NCBI GenBank assembly: GCA_016584305.1
Contig: JACEEZ010011116.1
Coordinates: 24,900-88,899 of the forward strand
DNA from: Chionoecetes opilio
Lineage: Eukaryota; Arthropoda; Malacostraca; Decapoda; Majidae
Direction of reading: 5' to 3'
DNA length: 64,000 nt
A program made the position numbers and the translations under genes. The first letter of the stretch is position 1. Each line of letters opens with the position of its first letter. Shown one piece after another: positions 45,405 through 58,789 of the stretch. The notes beneath the pieces are model-generated. The model had not been told where the DNA came from. It did no database searches and saw nothing but the letters and a program-made list of their open reading frames with translations.

Positions 45405-47397
45405 CAGTGGTGTAGCTACGGGTGGGCCTGGGTGGGCACGTGCCCACCCACGATGAGGCCGGTGCCCGCCCAGTGCCCACCCACTGGCCACGGCTGCCAT
45501 GTGGTGTGGGAACCGTGTTCCACTAGGTAGGACTGAGGGAGCATGCATGGAGTATTATAAATAATTTCTACTGATGACTTACCCTCGACCTCAAATACAA
45601 TAAATATTTTTCCTCTACTTGAAAGAAAGAAACATGCCTCTGAGTGAGTTAAATTCATATACTTTCTATTGATCACTTTTAATAGCAACGAACATAACTA
45701 AATTACACCAGTTACCCTTACAAATTTTCTATAATTCCTTGTGTTGGTACTTAATTGGTACGTGTACTCCCTCTTGACTGCACAGTTCTTCTCATTATTG
45801 GAAAAACTATGTATTCATCAGTGGATCTTATGTCCATGCAAAATGGTTGGATGTGCAAAAGGAAATGTATTCCATGAGCAAACTAGAGAGCTACAACGAC
45901 TTTCAGATACCAGATGGGCTTGCAGGTATGATACTTGCAAAGTAATGAAAGAGAGACTGAATGCCGTTCTGCGTGTTCTAGAAGGTTTATCAATGACTGC
46001 AATGCTGACAGAGCTATTGATGCAAGAGGACTTTTAGGTCAAATAGATGTTGGGTTTGCTATGAAGCTAGCCATTATGACACATATTCTTGGTAGGATAA
46101 ATCAGTTATAAAATTTGCTACAATCAGCCAATCTTGACATGGTAAAAGCTGTAGAATTAATTGAAACTGTAAGAGCCCACCTTGAAGAAATGCGGTCAGA
46201 CCAAGCCTCTTTTGATGCTTTGTGGGATGAAGTTGAGAGAAACTCAGCAGCTCATGGTTTTGATACTTCAGAGTGGAGAATGTGTAGATCACCAAGTAAA
46301 CGGAAACTGTCTACAAAATTGCAGGATTTTTGTTGTTACTGATTATATTGGAAAACAGTCAGGGAGCACACACTCTGATTTCAGTGTTAAGGATTCAACA
46401 CGAATTAACTGCTTCTATCCTATCTAGATCATATGTTAACAGAAATGACAAGGCGCTTCAATAATGAAGCATGTGAACTTATGAAAGCCATTACAGGCAC
46501 TGAATCCACAAAGTAAGGAGTTCTTATCTTTTGAGAAAATGTCTGGACTTATTCATGCATTTCGTGCTAATGGGAAGATCTTAACCATGAGCTGCACTCT
46601 GCAAAACGCATGTTAGAAAGACGCTTATAAGTATGTAAGTGACAATGAAAAGCCCAAATCACTGTTAGATTTAGTGAGAATTCTTGGTCCATATGAAGAG
46701 GCATTTCCTGAGTTCTACAGACTGGCCAAAATTTATGTAGTATTACCTGTGTCATCAGCTTCAGCAGAGAGAAGCTTTTCTGCTCTGAAATTAATCAAAA
46801 CTACACTGAGAAATACAATGGGCAATGAGAGATTAGGTAATCTTGCTGTGTTGTTAATTGAAAGCAGGTGAGTTAAAAGCCTTGATTTAGAAGAATTTGT
46901 TGATAGTTTTGCTGAAACCACAACAAGAACAGAAGAATTCTGCTTAAGTGGAGGTATTCTCACTTTCTCAGTGGAAATTTTATTTTATTTGCCTGCTGCT
47001 TTAAGACTTCTGCATTTTTTTTTATTTTTAGTATCAACTATGTTATTTCTATTTTGTATAAGTGGTAATATATGTATTTCATTTTTTGTCATGACTGCTT
47101 TATTTCGTTCTCCATCAGCAACTGGATGATACCCTACAGTACTCAACACACACTCCTAGAATAAAATCTAATAACCTTCCATAGTCCATACGACATCAGG
47201 TAAACTCTTGATATTGGTCAGAATGCAAAATATGCAGGGGGGGGGGGGGGGTCTTGGCACTGTAAGTGAAAGTAAGTCCCCAGTCCCCACCAAACTCCTC
47301 AGCTGTATGGGCTTGTTCAGCTCATCTAGTGCCCACCCATAGTCAGCTGTGCCCTCCCAGGTGCCCACCCAATCATAAATACCTAGCTACGCCACTG
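45405..47397 (+). mobile_element. hAT transposon 1, internally deleted
   Basis: The ends are CAGTGGTGTAGCTACGGG and, inverted, CCTAGCTACGCCACTG. CTGTGAT lies on both sides (45394-45400 and 47398-47404), fitting a diverged 8-bp duplication. Subterminal regions have many TGGGCA/GTGCCCACC words. It is a near relative of hAT 2 (58357-60640) in opposite orientation. It lacks the 5' part of the transposase: similarity to hAT 2 ends near 45780. Confidence 0.88.
45840..46871 (+). pseudogene. hAT transposase, ZMYM1-like, C-terminal two thirds
   Basis: The fragments are RLSDTRWACRYDTCKVMKER (about 45895-45955), NLDMVKAVELIETVRAHLEE and SFDALWDEVERNSA (46127-46250). LTEMTRRFNNEACELMKAI lies near 46435-46495. 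Last comes LVRILGPYEEAFPEFYRLAK…LPVSSASAERSFSALKLIK (46674-46800). The last is the hAT dimerisation domain with its conserved SASAERSFS. At least four stops or shifts break it. hAT transposases of this sort resemble vertebrate ZMYM1-like proteins. It is inactive. Confidence 0.82.
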
Positions 47398-47566
47398 CTG
47401 TGATGAAACAGTTTGTGATGTTTGAATTTATGGATTATGGTTTGTATTTGCATTATTTGTGTTTGTTATTGTTCGATATATGCCTAGAAAATAATAGCTT
47501 GTGCAGTTGCTTGGAAGATGATTTTGCTTTTATTTAGGTTACCAAAAGGTGCACACCATTTTTTTT

Positions 47567-47850
<284 letters not shown>

Positions 47851-47869
47851 CACTCAGGGTAATCCTCTC

Positions 47870-49255
47870 CACTTGTCATTATCTTTCCCCAAAATCAACT
47901 TTATTTTTATTCATTTCTCTCCATTATGCTCATCAACCATCTCTCACTCGATCAATATGTTCTCTTCCCTCCAAACTCACGTACTCACTCTGTAATTGCT
48001 ATAATAAGTTTTTTATTCTCTCCCTTGATACTCTCTTCAAATTTTCGTTCTAGTATAATTGTTAAGGAATCTCCGCTTCATGAAGCTCCACGTTGTCACT
48101 TTTTGCTTCATTGGTAATGCCTGTTCTATTCCTGCCTTTACTTTACTAGCGAACTTCCTGTCTATACCATTAACGGAAAATTTCCTCAGAACGCTGTATA
48201 ACACTCCTAACATATGCACTAGTTCTGGTTCATGCAAATGCCTGTTCAAATGCAATGGTATTGCGAAGACGAAGCTTTTTCGCTACCAACTAAGCCCGTG
48301 ACCATGGCATAATAAGGTATACTACTCCAATTTGTATCGGATGAGCTGAAAGTACATGCAAGATGCTGTAAATCAAGGGGTCGTGAAGAAACTTTTTGCG
48401 TAAACCAAGCCCTTAATGAGTAATTCACGTAATGAGTTAATTAGGTAATCGGTCGAGCTGATTCACGTGCCAGTCCATGCTGTCAAATCGAGCTGTTCAA
48501 AGAAACGTTTGCAGAGAACTGACGTCCCTTACATGAGTAATTCACTAATGAGTATAATATCTGATAATATGTCGTTGATATTCACTTCAAAGTATACTGA
48601 GAAAGTCAGATAAGGGGCCGGATGGAACTTATCTGCATGTAAAATATATAGGTATATATAGTATAGTTATTATATGATATAAAATTATATTATTAAATAA
48701 GTGCGCCTAAGGGGCGTTGAACCATTTCACAGTACAAATACGTATTGTGCAATGTCCTTCCGTAGTAAAATTATACTTATTTAAGCTCCGCCCCTGCTTG
48801 CCATCACAATACGATTGTATCGCTGCCAAAGCTCTTTCTTGATGTTGCCGAGACGTAAAAGTGTCGACACTTCATTACCCTTCAGAGGCCAGGATTCGGT
48901 TAAGGTTGACATTTTCTGAAGGTACAGCAAAGAGGAGTTAGCGTGATTGTCGCTGTATTACACTCGATATCTACTTTGGGTTTTGAGCTCTTAGACTGGC
49001 TCGCATTGTTTTTCTAACTCTATAAGATGGACTTGATATTAACTGAATGTTTAGGTCGCTATGAACTGTTATTTGAATAAATCTATTGCTACACACCATT
49101 TCACGATGTGCGTCGAGGATGTTTTAATGTATCATGACCTGTACTTATGTAGGCTCCGTGTACTACCTCTAACGTTTCACGAATATTCTTTCCTAACCTA
49201 GATGATGCTGGTTGTGATTCATCCTCCTAGGGCATCTCCCCCGTTTAACTCCATG
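47870..49255. other. No gene recognised
   Basis: Unassigned sequence with short frames lacking recognisable domains. TTTAAGCTCCGCCC at about 48780 recurs in inverted, diverged form at about 54460. See the rejected items. Confidence 0.45.
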
Positions 49256-49260
49256 GGCGG

Positions 49261-49620
49261 GTGTTGATGACGTGTGTGGTGGTGTGTGGTGGCGTTATGA
49301 TGGGCGTGTGGTGGGTGGTGTTGTGGTGGGCGATGGGTGGTGGGTGGGTGTGTGGTGGGCGGATGTGTGATGGCGTGTGGTTGGTGGGTGTGTATGGCGG
49401 ATGTATTATGGGCGTGTGGTGGGCGGATGTTGGATGGGCGTGTGGTGGGTGGGTTGTGTGGTGGGTGGTGTGTGGGGGGGCGATGGGGCGTGTTGTGGGT
49501 GTGTGTGTGGTGGGCGGGTGTGGGCGGATGGGTGATGGTCGTGTGGTGGGTGGGTGTGTGGTGGGTGGGTGGGTGTGATGGCGGGTGGGTGCCTGGTGTG
49601 GTGTGTGTGTGGCCCGTTGG
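49261..49620. repeat. TGGTGGGCG-type minisatellite
   Basis: GTGTGGTGGGCGGATG-like units repeat with variation. The Gly/Val/Trp frame is repeat translation. Confidence 0.88.
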
Positions 49621-50161
49621 TTATCTCACAGATCGAGACCTTCCTACTCGTGTTGGAGCTAATCTGACTGATGAAATGTTTAGTATTCGTGCCCTGCGAT
49701 AGGTTCTCTAAAAGGCTTTCTTTTGTGTGATATAACATATAACCAAATTTATACATTTCTATTGCAAATGTAGGTTGGGGTGGGGCACACGAACGGGTGG
49801 GGATCACCGTACGAGGCTACAACGCGAAATTTATTCCAATTTTTCGCGCCCCTGCCCCACGGATGCAGCGCCCACCACTCAGTGAACTACCTGCGAGCAA
49901 CATGGTACGTCCAGCTCACCGCCGTGTTTACCGGTAGACATTTATTTTCGTATGTTCCTTGTTACTTTCGCCGTTCTATATGTGTCTCAGGTCGGCCTGT
50001 GATGGCGTGATTCTTTTGAGGTAAGTGCATACGAGGTATAACCGTATGACATGTTATTGAGTGAAAAGTAGTGCATCTTTCGACAGGCCGCGGTGGCATT
50101 ATTTACAAAATTGTGCGCGGGGGTCAACGTATTGGTTAAAGTGCGGGGATCACGGTAATGA

Positions 50162-50819
50162 AATTTTGGAAAAAGCTATATCTTTTGACTACCTACACAA
50201 ACATAACAAACAGTGATTGACTATGTATAATTCGCATGATATTAAATGGGTGGGTTGGTGAACTAGTGGCATTTAAATTAAATGGAACAGTGTTTTTTGT
50301 GGCATCAAAAGTTGAAGGTGATTGGTATTAAATTATGATTGCGTATATCAGTGTTATTCTGCTATATAGCACATGAACTAACTATTATATAAGTGATTTA
50401 TTTTATTAGATGATTCTAGATAATTTTTTATGGTTACAAAACACCATTTACACTAGCATATTTTCGGGGCATGACGTTTTTCGTTGATCCCCAGCATCAC
50501 TCTCACTACGATTTTGGAAAATCTTATATTTTTTAAATACTTAGAAAACATAAGAAAGTGACTACTATGCATATTAGATGATATTAAATGGTGGTGGGAA
50601 CTAGTGCATTTAAATAATGGAACAGTGTTTTTTTGTTGGTGTAAAGTTGAAGGTGGATTGGTACTTAAATTATGATGCTATACATGTTATTATGCTATAA
50701 GCACATGAACTAACTATTATATAATGATTTTGTTATTAATGATTCTAGCAATTATTTTTTCTGGTTAAAAAAAACATTTAACACTGCATATTTTGGGGCA
50801 TGACGTTTCGTGATCCCCC
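50162..50819. repeat. Tandem duplication, about 348-bp unit, two diverged copies
   Basis: ATTTTGGAAAA (50163 and 50511) starts each copy. AATGGAACAGTGTTTTTT, CACATGAACTAACTATTATA and GGGGCATGACGTTT follow in order in both. The second copy is about 310 bp. AT-rich, no ORF. Confidence 0.85.
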
Positions 50820-50995
50820 ACATATATTGCCGAAGACCATATTCCCAAACTAATATGATGGCCATGCAAAGACTTCGCCTCTACACTGTAAAATACTAAT
50901 CTAAGCTAACTAAACTAACCTAACCTAACTATGCTGATGTCTAATGTTCATTAATCTTTTTCAGATCTACCTAACCTACGCATCACACCGTTCTC

Positions 50996-53530
50996 ATGCC
51001 TCGCAAATATGTCAGGAAGAGCGACGAAGCAGATGGACGCGCACTGACCTGAGGCTGCCTTTAAGCCCCGCGTGGCACTATGCTGCAGCTGAAAGAAGCC
51101 GCTGACAGATTCAACATCAAGAAAACACCTCTTGCTGTAGTTGGCTCTGATTTAGTTCATAATCTTCCCCAAGGTCTTTTTGTATGAATCATCCCAACTT
51201 TCTTCTTTGGTCTCCCTGGTGAGGTCATGCAAAAAGCTCAGGGATAGCTTAAGGGTCTCCGATTTATAGATTTTAAATTATTCATTTTGTTTGTACTGTT
51301 TTTGGACAGCAAGGGCCTTCTAGTCCTAATTAATTTCTTTTGTTAAAGGATGCCTTCAAGCGCTCTATTTATTATTTTTTTTGTCGAACTTTTGCTGCCA
51401 GCAAGGGGAACTTTTATCCTAATTCATTTCTTTTGTTACAGGCGCCTCTATCTATCTATCGAAGAAGCTGTCGGATGGAGTTACCTATAATGGCTGTTTG
51501 CTTCACGTGCATAGGGTTTTCAGCCTCACAAGAAATATGCATTGCTGATTATACCATCCACGGCAGACAATGTTTCTACGCCTCATGAACGATGTGCGTA
51601 GATTGTGTACCATAATTGCCATAGCTTGGTGGAGCAGAGCATCCCTGCTTGCCTGGGGAAATAGAAAATGGCGACAAGACTGGTACTATGCCTTTCATGA
51701 CGTCATCCAACCTTGTATTGAAGGCTCCGAAGGCTGTCCATTGCAGGATTGTTGCATTCAACAAAGTCAATGTGGAAACTCTTAAGGCTTACACATTATC
51801 TTTGGAGAAGTAAACTTCACGCCGACCGGATATACAATTGATGAGAGTTCATTGTCGACTGTTCTGAAGCCTCAAGGTGTGTGGTGCGAGAGGCAAGCCA
51901 GTAGCCACGCGGTAAGGTCGTGAACGCGGTGACAGCATGACGTTTGTGGGCGTTATAAATGCTGTGGGGCAGTCCTATCCCTCAGTGTTTATAATTCCCA
52001 GATGCCGATGGAATCCCGCTTTCAGATGAACACTATCTTTGGTTCCAAAGGGATATTGCAGTCCTAGTTGCTGGATGAATGGTGATGCTCGGCAGACACT
52101 TCACAGCATCTGCATGGCAGTCTTGTTCTTCTGTTAGAGAACAAGATTCTTCTGAGCATGGACATGCTGATGTCACCTGAAACATTCCGCCTGTTGGAGT
52201 TTTGCGATAATGCATGTATCCGTGATTGTTACCATTTGCCTCCGCAATACAACAGACAAACTCCAGCCATTGGATGTGATTGTCTTGGTCCCTTAAGACA
52301 TTCCTGGCGTGCCCTACTGAACGACCACGCGACCCATAGACCCTAACTAGCAAATAACAGTCCACAGTTGCCAGAGTTTGCTTCTGAGGCATTGACCAAA
52401 GCCACTAACCCCCCTCCAACATTCCATGGTTTCCGCGACTGGTATAGTGGCCCACTCAATCGCAACATCCTTCCCAGGATGATGGTGTTGTAGGAGCGCA
52501 TGTAACCGAGCACCGGCACCACCAGAATTTGTAGTAGGAAGTTACTCCAACTTCATTCTGATGGAGGAAGTTCAGATGGAGAGGACGACTGGCTGAAGGC
52601 CATACCTCAGAAGCTATACCCTTCCCGCTGTGTCCCTCCAGGATAGATGATGTGCCTGCCATACCCCGGGCCCCAGCACGAACAGAGCCTGCCACCCCGA
52701 GCACCAGCACGACAGAGCCTGCCACCCCGGCCCCACACGACAGAGCCTGCCACCCCCCCCGGGCCCCAGCGAACGCCCCCTGCACCCCGGGCCCATCCCG
52801 ACAAAGCCCTCCACCCACGACCCCAGCACACGAGCCTTGCCACCCCGGCCCCATCCACGATGCACCCTGCCACCCCGGGTCCCGAGCAAGACGCCACTGC
52901 CACCCAGGACACCCTTCCAACAGACAGACTTACCAGAAGTGTGTCAGGCCGTTTTCCCTAGGCTAATCCTCGTCCTTATGTAAAGGGACGGAGAGGGTGC
53001 GGGCCTGCATTTTAAACCGAGATGAGAGGCCAATATCTGACCCTGAAGTTGAAGCGAGAAGAGGCAGAAGCTGGAGAACCAAAAGAAGGCAGCGGCTGAA
53101 AAGAAACATTGGGGAAAGAGAGGTCCACAGCGGAAGAAGTCTGGTGCCTTGTCCCGGAGGAGACACCACTGCGAGGAGGAGGTTGATGATGTCCGACTTC
53201 AGCTGGCGCTCCTCCGAGTACTCGAATGAGGTGGACGACGAGGGCACCTTGGACTGCAGCATCATACCATTTTGGCTGCGAAAACATCACAGGTGGGGGA
53301 CTTTGTTCTGGTTCAGGCTGAAGCTGCGGAGGGAAGGGGTGTGGCACATTAGTGTGCTATGTTCTCATGTGTTGGCCATTCATGGGGGTGGAAAATTAAA
53401 GCCTTTCTTCCTCCGGATGAAGTCCGCTAACACCCGAGACACGTTCACCTTCCTACCATCCTAGATGAAGCTTCTTTTTTTGATCCAGAACATGCAGGGT
53501 GTCCCTGAGTGACGCTCCAAGGGCTCACCA
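50996..53530 (+). pseudogene. Pogo/Jerky-like transposase (psq HTH + DDE_1), decayed
   Basis: ATG at 50996 opens MPRKYVRKSDEADGR, then (new frame) LQLKEAADRFNIKKT, a pipsqueak-type helix-turn-helix. An intron-like insertion with an internal duplication (51180-51440) follows. Next come STVLKPQGVWCE (about 51855-51890), GDSMTFVGVINAVGQSYPSV (about 51930-51990), NTIFGSKGILQS and ILLSMDMLMSPE (a second Asp region at about 52150), then DKLQPLDVIV (about 52258). That order is the DDE_1 catalytic core. The C-terminal end has a Pro-rich repeat, a Lys-rich stretch and VGDFVLVQ…FFDPEHAGCP (about 53295-53505), as in Jerky-like transposases. Dozens of shifts and stops. No reliable TIRs found. Confidence 0.75.
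52645..52915 (+). repeat. Pro-rich coding minisatellite within the transposase
   Basis: CCTGCCACCCCGGGCCCCAG-like units of about 25-30 bp repeat some 8-9 times. They would encode ACHPGPxx. They lie where DDE_1 proteins have a variable linker. Confidence 0.75.
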
Positions 53531-53539
53531 GAGGCGAAG

Positions 53540-55230
53540 GCTGCCTGGGTGAGTGTTTCCCCCGCTGCATGCCTTCATGATGCACTTCGAATATGATCAT
53601 AAAAGTACCTAGAACCTAGCTTTTAAAATAAATTGCTATTATATGAGCTTTCTTCATTTCATCACCTATATTAATGGTTGGTGTCTAGGCTAGCATATAT
53701 GTTGATTTCAGGCAAAAAAAACCAATAATGTTTGATGTAATATGAGTTTAAATAAAAATATCATAATACGGTGCCCCCCCCTACCTGATCCCGGTGGTCC
53801 CCCTCGTGGGTGGGACACCGGACGAGGAGCCAAATTTAAAACAAACTATAATGACCCTTATTATCTGAGTTAAGTATTGCTGATGGTACCATAGGTGGGC
53901 CATATGTGAAGTTTGTTTTGGGCCAGTGTGCACTCTCTCATGTAAAATGGGATTTTTTAGAATATTTTTCCACTCAAGTAGCGTTGTCCCCCAACACCAC
54001 CCCTATACATCACTCATGAATATTTTAAGTATTTGACTAACGATACAATAATACACCGTTTTGGTGCTAAGCCAGCCGCATCAACGAGTTCGGACACCTT
54101 GAAAATTCGAGGGATTGGGAATTGTTCCCAGACGTCAGAATTTAAATATGTTGTGACTTCTTACCTGTTAAGAAGTCACCTACTCTACTCCTTACTACTC
54201 TTACCTACTATTAATTAAATACATAATCCTTTGCATGTCGTGCGCATGTAATGAATGTTTGAATTGGATGAATTGAAAGGAAAAAAGAAACATTGTACGG
54301 AGCGTTTGATAAGATTTTCTCATGCGCGCGATCTGATTGGCCAGGCTCTTGAACACCACCACACCCACGACTGTATAATTTTTCAGGAAAAGAGTAAATA
54401 TCGCTTGCGAAGTGTAACTGCTCATTTTTCTATGGCACGCAAAAGATAAAAATAAATAAGTGGCGGAGCTTAAATCAGTAGAATTTTACTTCCAGGGCAT
54501 GGACAAATACGCCTATAAATGGATAGGGAATTTTTTTCTTTTTCTTTTTATGTAACCTAACATATGGGCTACAACTCTATTCCATGCTTGCAGGCAATTA
54601 AATAACTAATCTTGTGATATATGGACGAACCAGGCGTTAAACAATTGATTGTTGAAAATTTGTGTGGACGATGAAACCAATGTTTTGGGGTGTAGCTACT
54701 TGCTGGCTCCGCCCACCGGTTAAGCTCCAGCCCCCTTGCTTCACGGGATTGACATGAAGCTATACTAATGCGTGAGAGGCATGACGTCACTTCATTAAGC
54801 TAGCTCTGCTCCGTCCCTTTGCACAAGACATACAGACAGTCGTACAGTGCCCAACACATGCTCTTCGGAGATACGCGCGCCACTCACATACCTCTACATT
54901 TTTGAACCACGATCTATGACTTTAAAGGTCCTCTCCACGGCTAACTGAATTTTCTCTTCTGCGCGTTGACGGTGACACTGCAGTCGCGTTCAGCCTCCCT
55001 CCAAAACAGGTCGCCCAGTCTTGAATGCAACCTCGCACGACATATCTTCTGTGCTCCGTTTTTCTTTTCTATGCATTTTCACGTTCTGTGGTGAGGATTC
55101 TTTCCGCTTCTCTAAGTTTTCTTTCTACAGATCATAATAGTAACACTACTATAGTACCTCATATTATAAAATTTTTGGATAGTGTAAAGAGGAGGTAGAA
55201 GGTAGTGGCCTTCCCAAGCAGGAGTAGAGC
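53540..55230. other. No gene recognised; one short perfect hairpin
   Basis: GTGACTTCTTA/TAAGAAGTCAC pair at 54153-54163 and 54169-54179 with a 5-base loop. The rest is unassigned. Confidence 0.45.
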
Positions 55231-55237
55231 AGGTGGT

Positions 55238-56830
55238 CACAGCAAACACAAATCGGAGGGCCTCCGCGGCCCTCCGTAATGTCTTATCGGCGAGGCCCGA
55301 CGGAGTGTAAGACGTAGGGCCGCTGGGAGTTGCTCAAGGCTCACCGTCGGGGCCGCTCCCAGCGCCCGCCGTAGGGCATATGACATTTGCCGTTGTTATA
55401 TTAACTGATTGAGATATTTATGGTTATACTTTCTAAGTATATTGCAGATAATAGTAATTTTTAACGGTGTTGCACACCTTAGTCCCCGATTAATAACTAA
55501 TGGGCTGTTCACCTTATAAAACATTACTATATATGCATAATCTTAAAATTTAACCATAAATATTCCTATGTCGTTCTCCATATGCCATGAAAAAGAATTG
55601 CTAGGATCATAATTGCTACGGATATTGTTTATTTCATGAAGTCAAAAACGTTTTCGTTATTGAGTTTTACATGCTGGTGTACGTGCAACACTGAACGGCG
55701 TGACAGCCCTGTAGAAGGATATTGGTTGCGGCGAACAACATAACAACATCCACCCCTCGTTCGTTTTCCAATTACTGTTATTTTCACTCAAGACACAGCG
55801 CCCAGGCGCCGTCAGAATTCCTCAAAAACGTGTCGTACTGAATTATTTATATTATTTCAGTCTATGTCGATTCATGAGGACGAAACATGTTTAACTAAGT
55901 TCTCTATGTTATCGACTGGTTAAAAGGTGATAATTTAGCCTTTTGGTGGGTTTTTTAACCTTTGTACTGCTATCGTACGTCTGGTGGCAGTTCGTGCATT
56001 GATAGCTGGGAAAGATTTCAAATATATCTATTCTAATCATGATATTATTCATTGTTAATCCATCATCTACATTTCCTTATTAGGTGTACCGTTGAGTATT
56101 AATATTTGTTGATAATTTTGGAAGTTATTGAAATAAGGAAAAATGTGACCTTGTGTGTTATCGTATAATCTTCGCCGCTGGTATCAGTGTTTATTTTGAT
56201 AATGATACACAGACAAACTGATAACCTTTTTCAATGTAACCTCCTTCCTATCTACACACACGAGCAAACTGATAACTCTTTTTCCATGTAAACTCTCGTC
56301 CTATGTACGTATATCTGTCTTCTTAATTTCTATGTATCTCTGGGTGTTTCCTGATAAGCTGGAAATATTTGGATTAAAACCTGAAATATGATATTTCCTA
56401 TAACTATTATAAACTTTTTATAACAATTTTTTAATACTTGAACAGGCCTAATATAGTGATGGAACGATATTGAGATAACTACTAGGTATATTACTGGAGT
56501 TAATATATATCATTGAATGAATATTTCCCACTTACACATACGTACTACCGCGCCCCAGCGGGGCCCTCCGGAGGAATTGACGTCCAGTTGCCGACTGCTT
56601 GTCACTACTGATGTAATATCTACATCAAGTAATCATATAACTTGTTTTTTCAAAAATGTTACCATAGAACTATTCATTCTTAAATTCTGTACATTCATTT
56701 TCACATATAATTATCCATCTAAACATACAGCCAGCGGTTATTCGCAGGGTGAACGGAGGTAATATTGCCGCCGGCGGCCGGCAGTTCGCCGCTCCACGGC
56801 CTACGTCGCCCGCCGGTGATGGTTACTGGG
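55238..56830. mobile_element. CCCAGC MITE, copy 2
   Basis: Collinear with copies at 9419 and 61820. The ends are CACAGCAAACACAAA and GGTTACTGGG. GC-rich palindromic ends, a GATATTTATGGTTATACTTT inner palindrome at about 55410-55560, and an AT-rich core are present. A local duplication (ACACA…ACTGATAAC) occurs at about 56205-56285. It lies 126 bp outside the 3' LTR. No ORF. Confidence 0.85.
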
Positions 56831-56956
56831 GTGTGTTAGGGCAGGGCAGGACGTGTGGGTGGAGCGGGGATTCTCTCTCTCTCTCCTCTCTCTCCTCTCT
56901 TCTCTCTCTCGTCCACTAAAATTAGTACAAGTCAAAGGTTTTTGTAAACTACATAG

Positions 56957-57635
56957 TGTTGCGCCTGTTCCCTCCTCTCCCTGGACCTTACACACCACAA
57001 CCCAGGTGGTAACAGTTATAGGCTATGCAGAGAAGGTGTTTTAACGTTAACAATAGCCGCTGCAGGCAACTCCCACTTCCTGCAGGCGCTTCTACAGGAT
57101 TTTCGGTGTGTCAAGATGAGGGCGAGTTAAGTGGTACACGAGGTCAAACACAGGGGGCGAAGGAGACACAAACGACAGGTCTGGTTTAATAAATCAAAGC
57201 CACACTCACTACAAAGGCAGTCAGTACACAGTTACCAGAGTCGCCATCCCATCTTTTGCAGATGGTCGCAAGGGCTACTCTGTATCCTACGGGCACACAG
57301 TTCCTTCCTCAGTACAAACATACACAGTACAACTACACACAATGCCCTTCCACCCACGCCACAATCACCCCCCCCCCCCCCACGCGATACCCGGACCGCC
57401 GACACGAGGGTTCCTCCCTCGTTCCTGGTCCCCGCGTGACTGTCCAGCCACGCTCCTCTGGCCCCGACCCCCAGACTCCCACCCCTCCGTTCAAGGTCGC
57501 AACTACCACCACCCTCTCACACACACACTTGCGACGCGCGACACCCCCTCTACAAGGTGCCACCGCGCGCCACTCAGACATACACACAGACATGCCTTCC
57601 CACACTATATCATGCATATTACGCTACACGTAACA
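56957..57635 (-). repeat. 3' LTR
   Basis: On the minus strand it begins TGTTACGTGTAGCG at 57635 and ends GGCGCAACA at 56957, giving TGTT…AACA ends. The first 380 bp on the plus strand (56963-57332) match 63556-63939. AATAAATC at about 57189 is on the plus strand. A purine tract abuts its 5' end. Confidence 0.65.
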
Positions 57636-57639
57636 TTAT

Positions 57640-58356
57640 CCCCTCCTTACAACTTGACCGTCGGCGGTCAGAAAAACACTCACATCTTAATTAGCACTTG
57701 AGAAAATACAGAAACATAATACATGTACAACCATAATTACATTTCCTCTTTACAATGAAAGCAACAATTACATAATTCTACTTTCACATCACCATGGAGC
57801 AGACCACATGCATGCCTCACTCCACTACCTCCCTTCTGCTGCGTCGCCGTCAGCGTGGCACGCACCACACCCGCGGTTACCCACCATCCCGCGCGCTCTT
57901 TCTGCGTCGCCGTCTGTCCGACAGGCGCTCCGCAGGCCTCCTCGATGGCCCAACCCTATCGACTATCATTCACCTCAATTAACCTCCTCGCTGGCCGTCG
58001 ACACCAAGCGAATATCCACCCCCCTTTCTGCGTCGCCGTCTGTCCGACAGGCGCTCCGCAGGCCTCCTCGATGGCCCAACCCTATCGAATATCATTTACC
58101 TCACAATTAACCTCCTCGCTGGCCGTCGACACCAAGCGAATATCCACCCCGCACGGAACTTTAACCAAGTCCCCAGCCGGGCCAATCCTTCCGCTGTTTT
58201 GAAGGAAGAACCTGCCACTATAAGCGGTGGCGGGTTCCTCCCCGGCACTTACTCAAAACAGCGCACATACCTCTCACCACCACTCTACATGCCAAACCAC
58301 AGCTTTGAGCTGCAAGACCCTACATCGCTATCCAGCGGCCGCTGCAGTGTCGGAAA
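57640..58356. other. LTR element 3' interior; 126-bp tandem duplication
   Basis: TTTCTGCGTCGCCGTCTGTC begins units at 57899 and 58025, with two nearly identical 126-bp copies ending about 58150. No protein domain identified in either strand. Confidence 0.7.
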
Positions 58357-58789
58357 CAGTGGCGTAGCTAGGTATTTATGATTGGGTGGGCACCTGGGAG
58401 GGCACAGCTGACTATGGGTGGGAACTAGATGAGTCGAACAAGCCCATACAGCTGGGGAGTTTGGTGGGGACTGGGGACTTACGTTCAATTACAGTGCCAA
58501 GACCCCCCCTTGCATATTTTGCATTCTGACCAATATCAAGAGTTTATCGTGGAACTACGGAAGTATGGACTATGGAAGGTTATTAAATTTTATTCTAGGA
58601 GTGTGTGTTGAGTACTGTAGGGTATCATCCAGTTGCTGATGGAGAACGAAATAAGCATCATGACAAAAAATGAAATACAATATATTACCACTTATACAAA
58701 ATTGAAATAACATAATTGATACTGAAAATAAAGAAAAATGCAGAAGTTTTAAAGCAGCAGGCAAATAAAAAATGAATTTCCACTGAGAA

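Noticed and set aside
49261..49807. Gly/Val/Trp-rich and His/Pro-rich frames
   Set aside because: Repeat translation of the GGTGG minisatellite.
48750..54500. TTTAAGCTCCGCC near 48780 and its inverse near 54460 as TIRs of the psq/DDE_1 transposon
   Set aside because: Similarity covers only about 40 bp with several mismatches and lies well away from the coding region; no TA duplication could be placed. A dot plot would decide.
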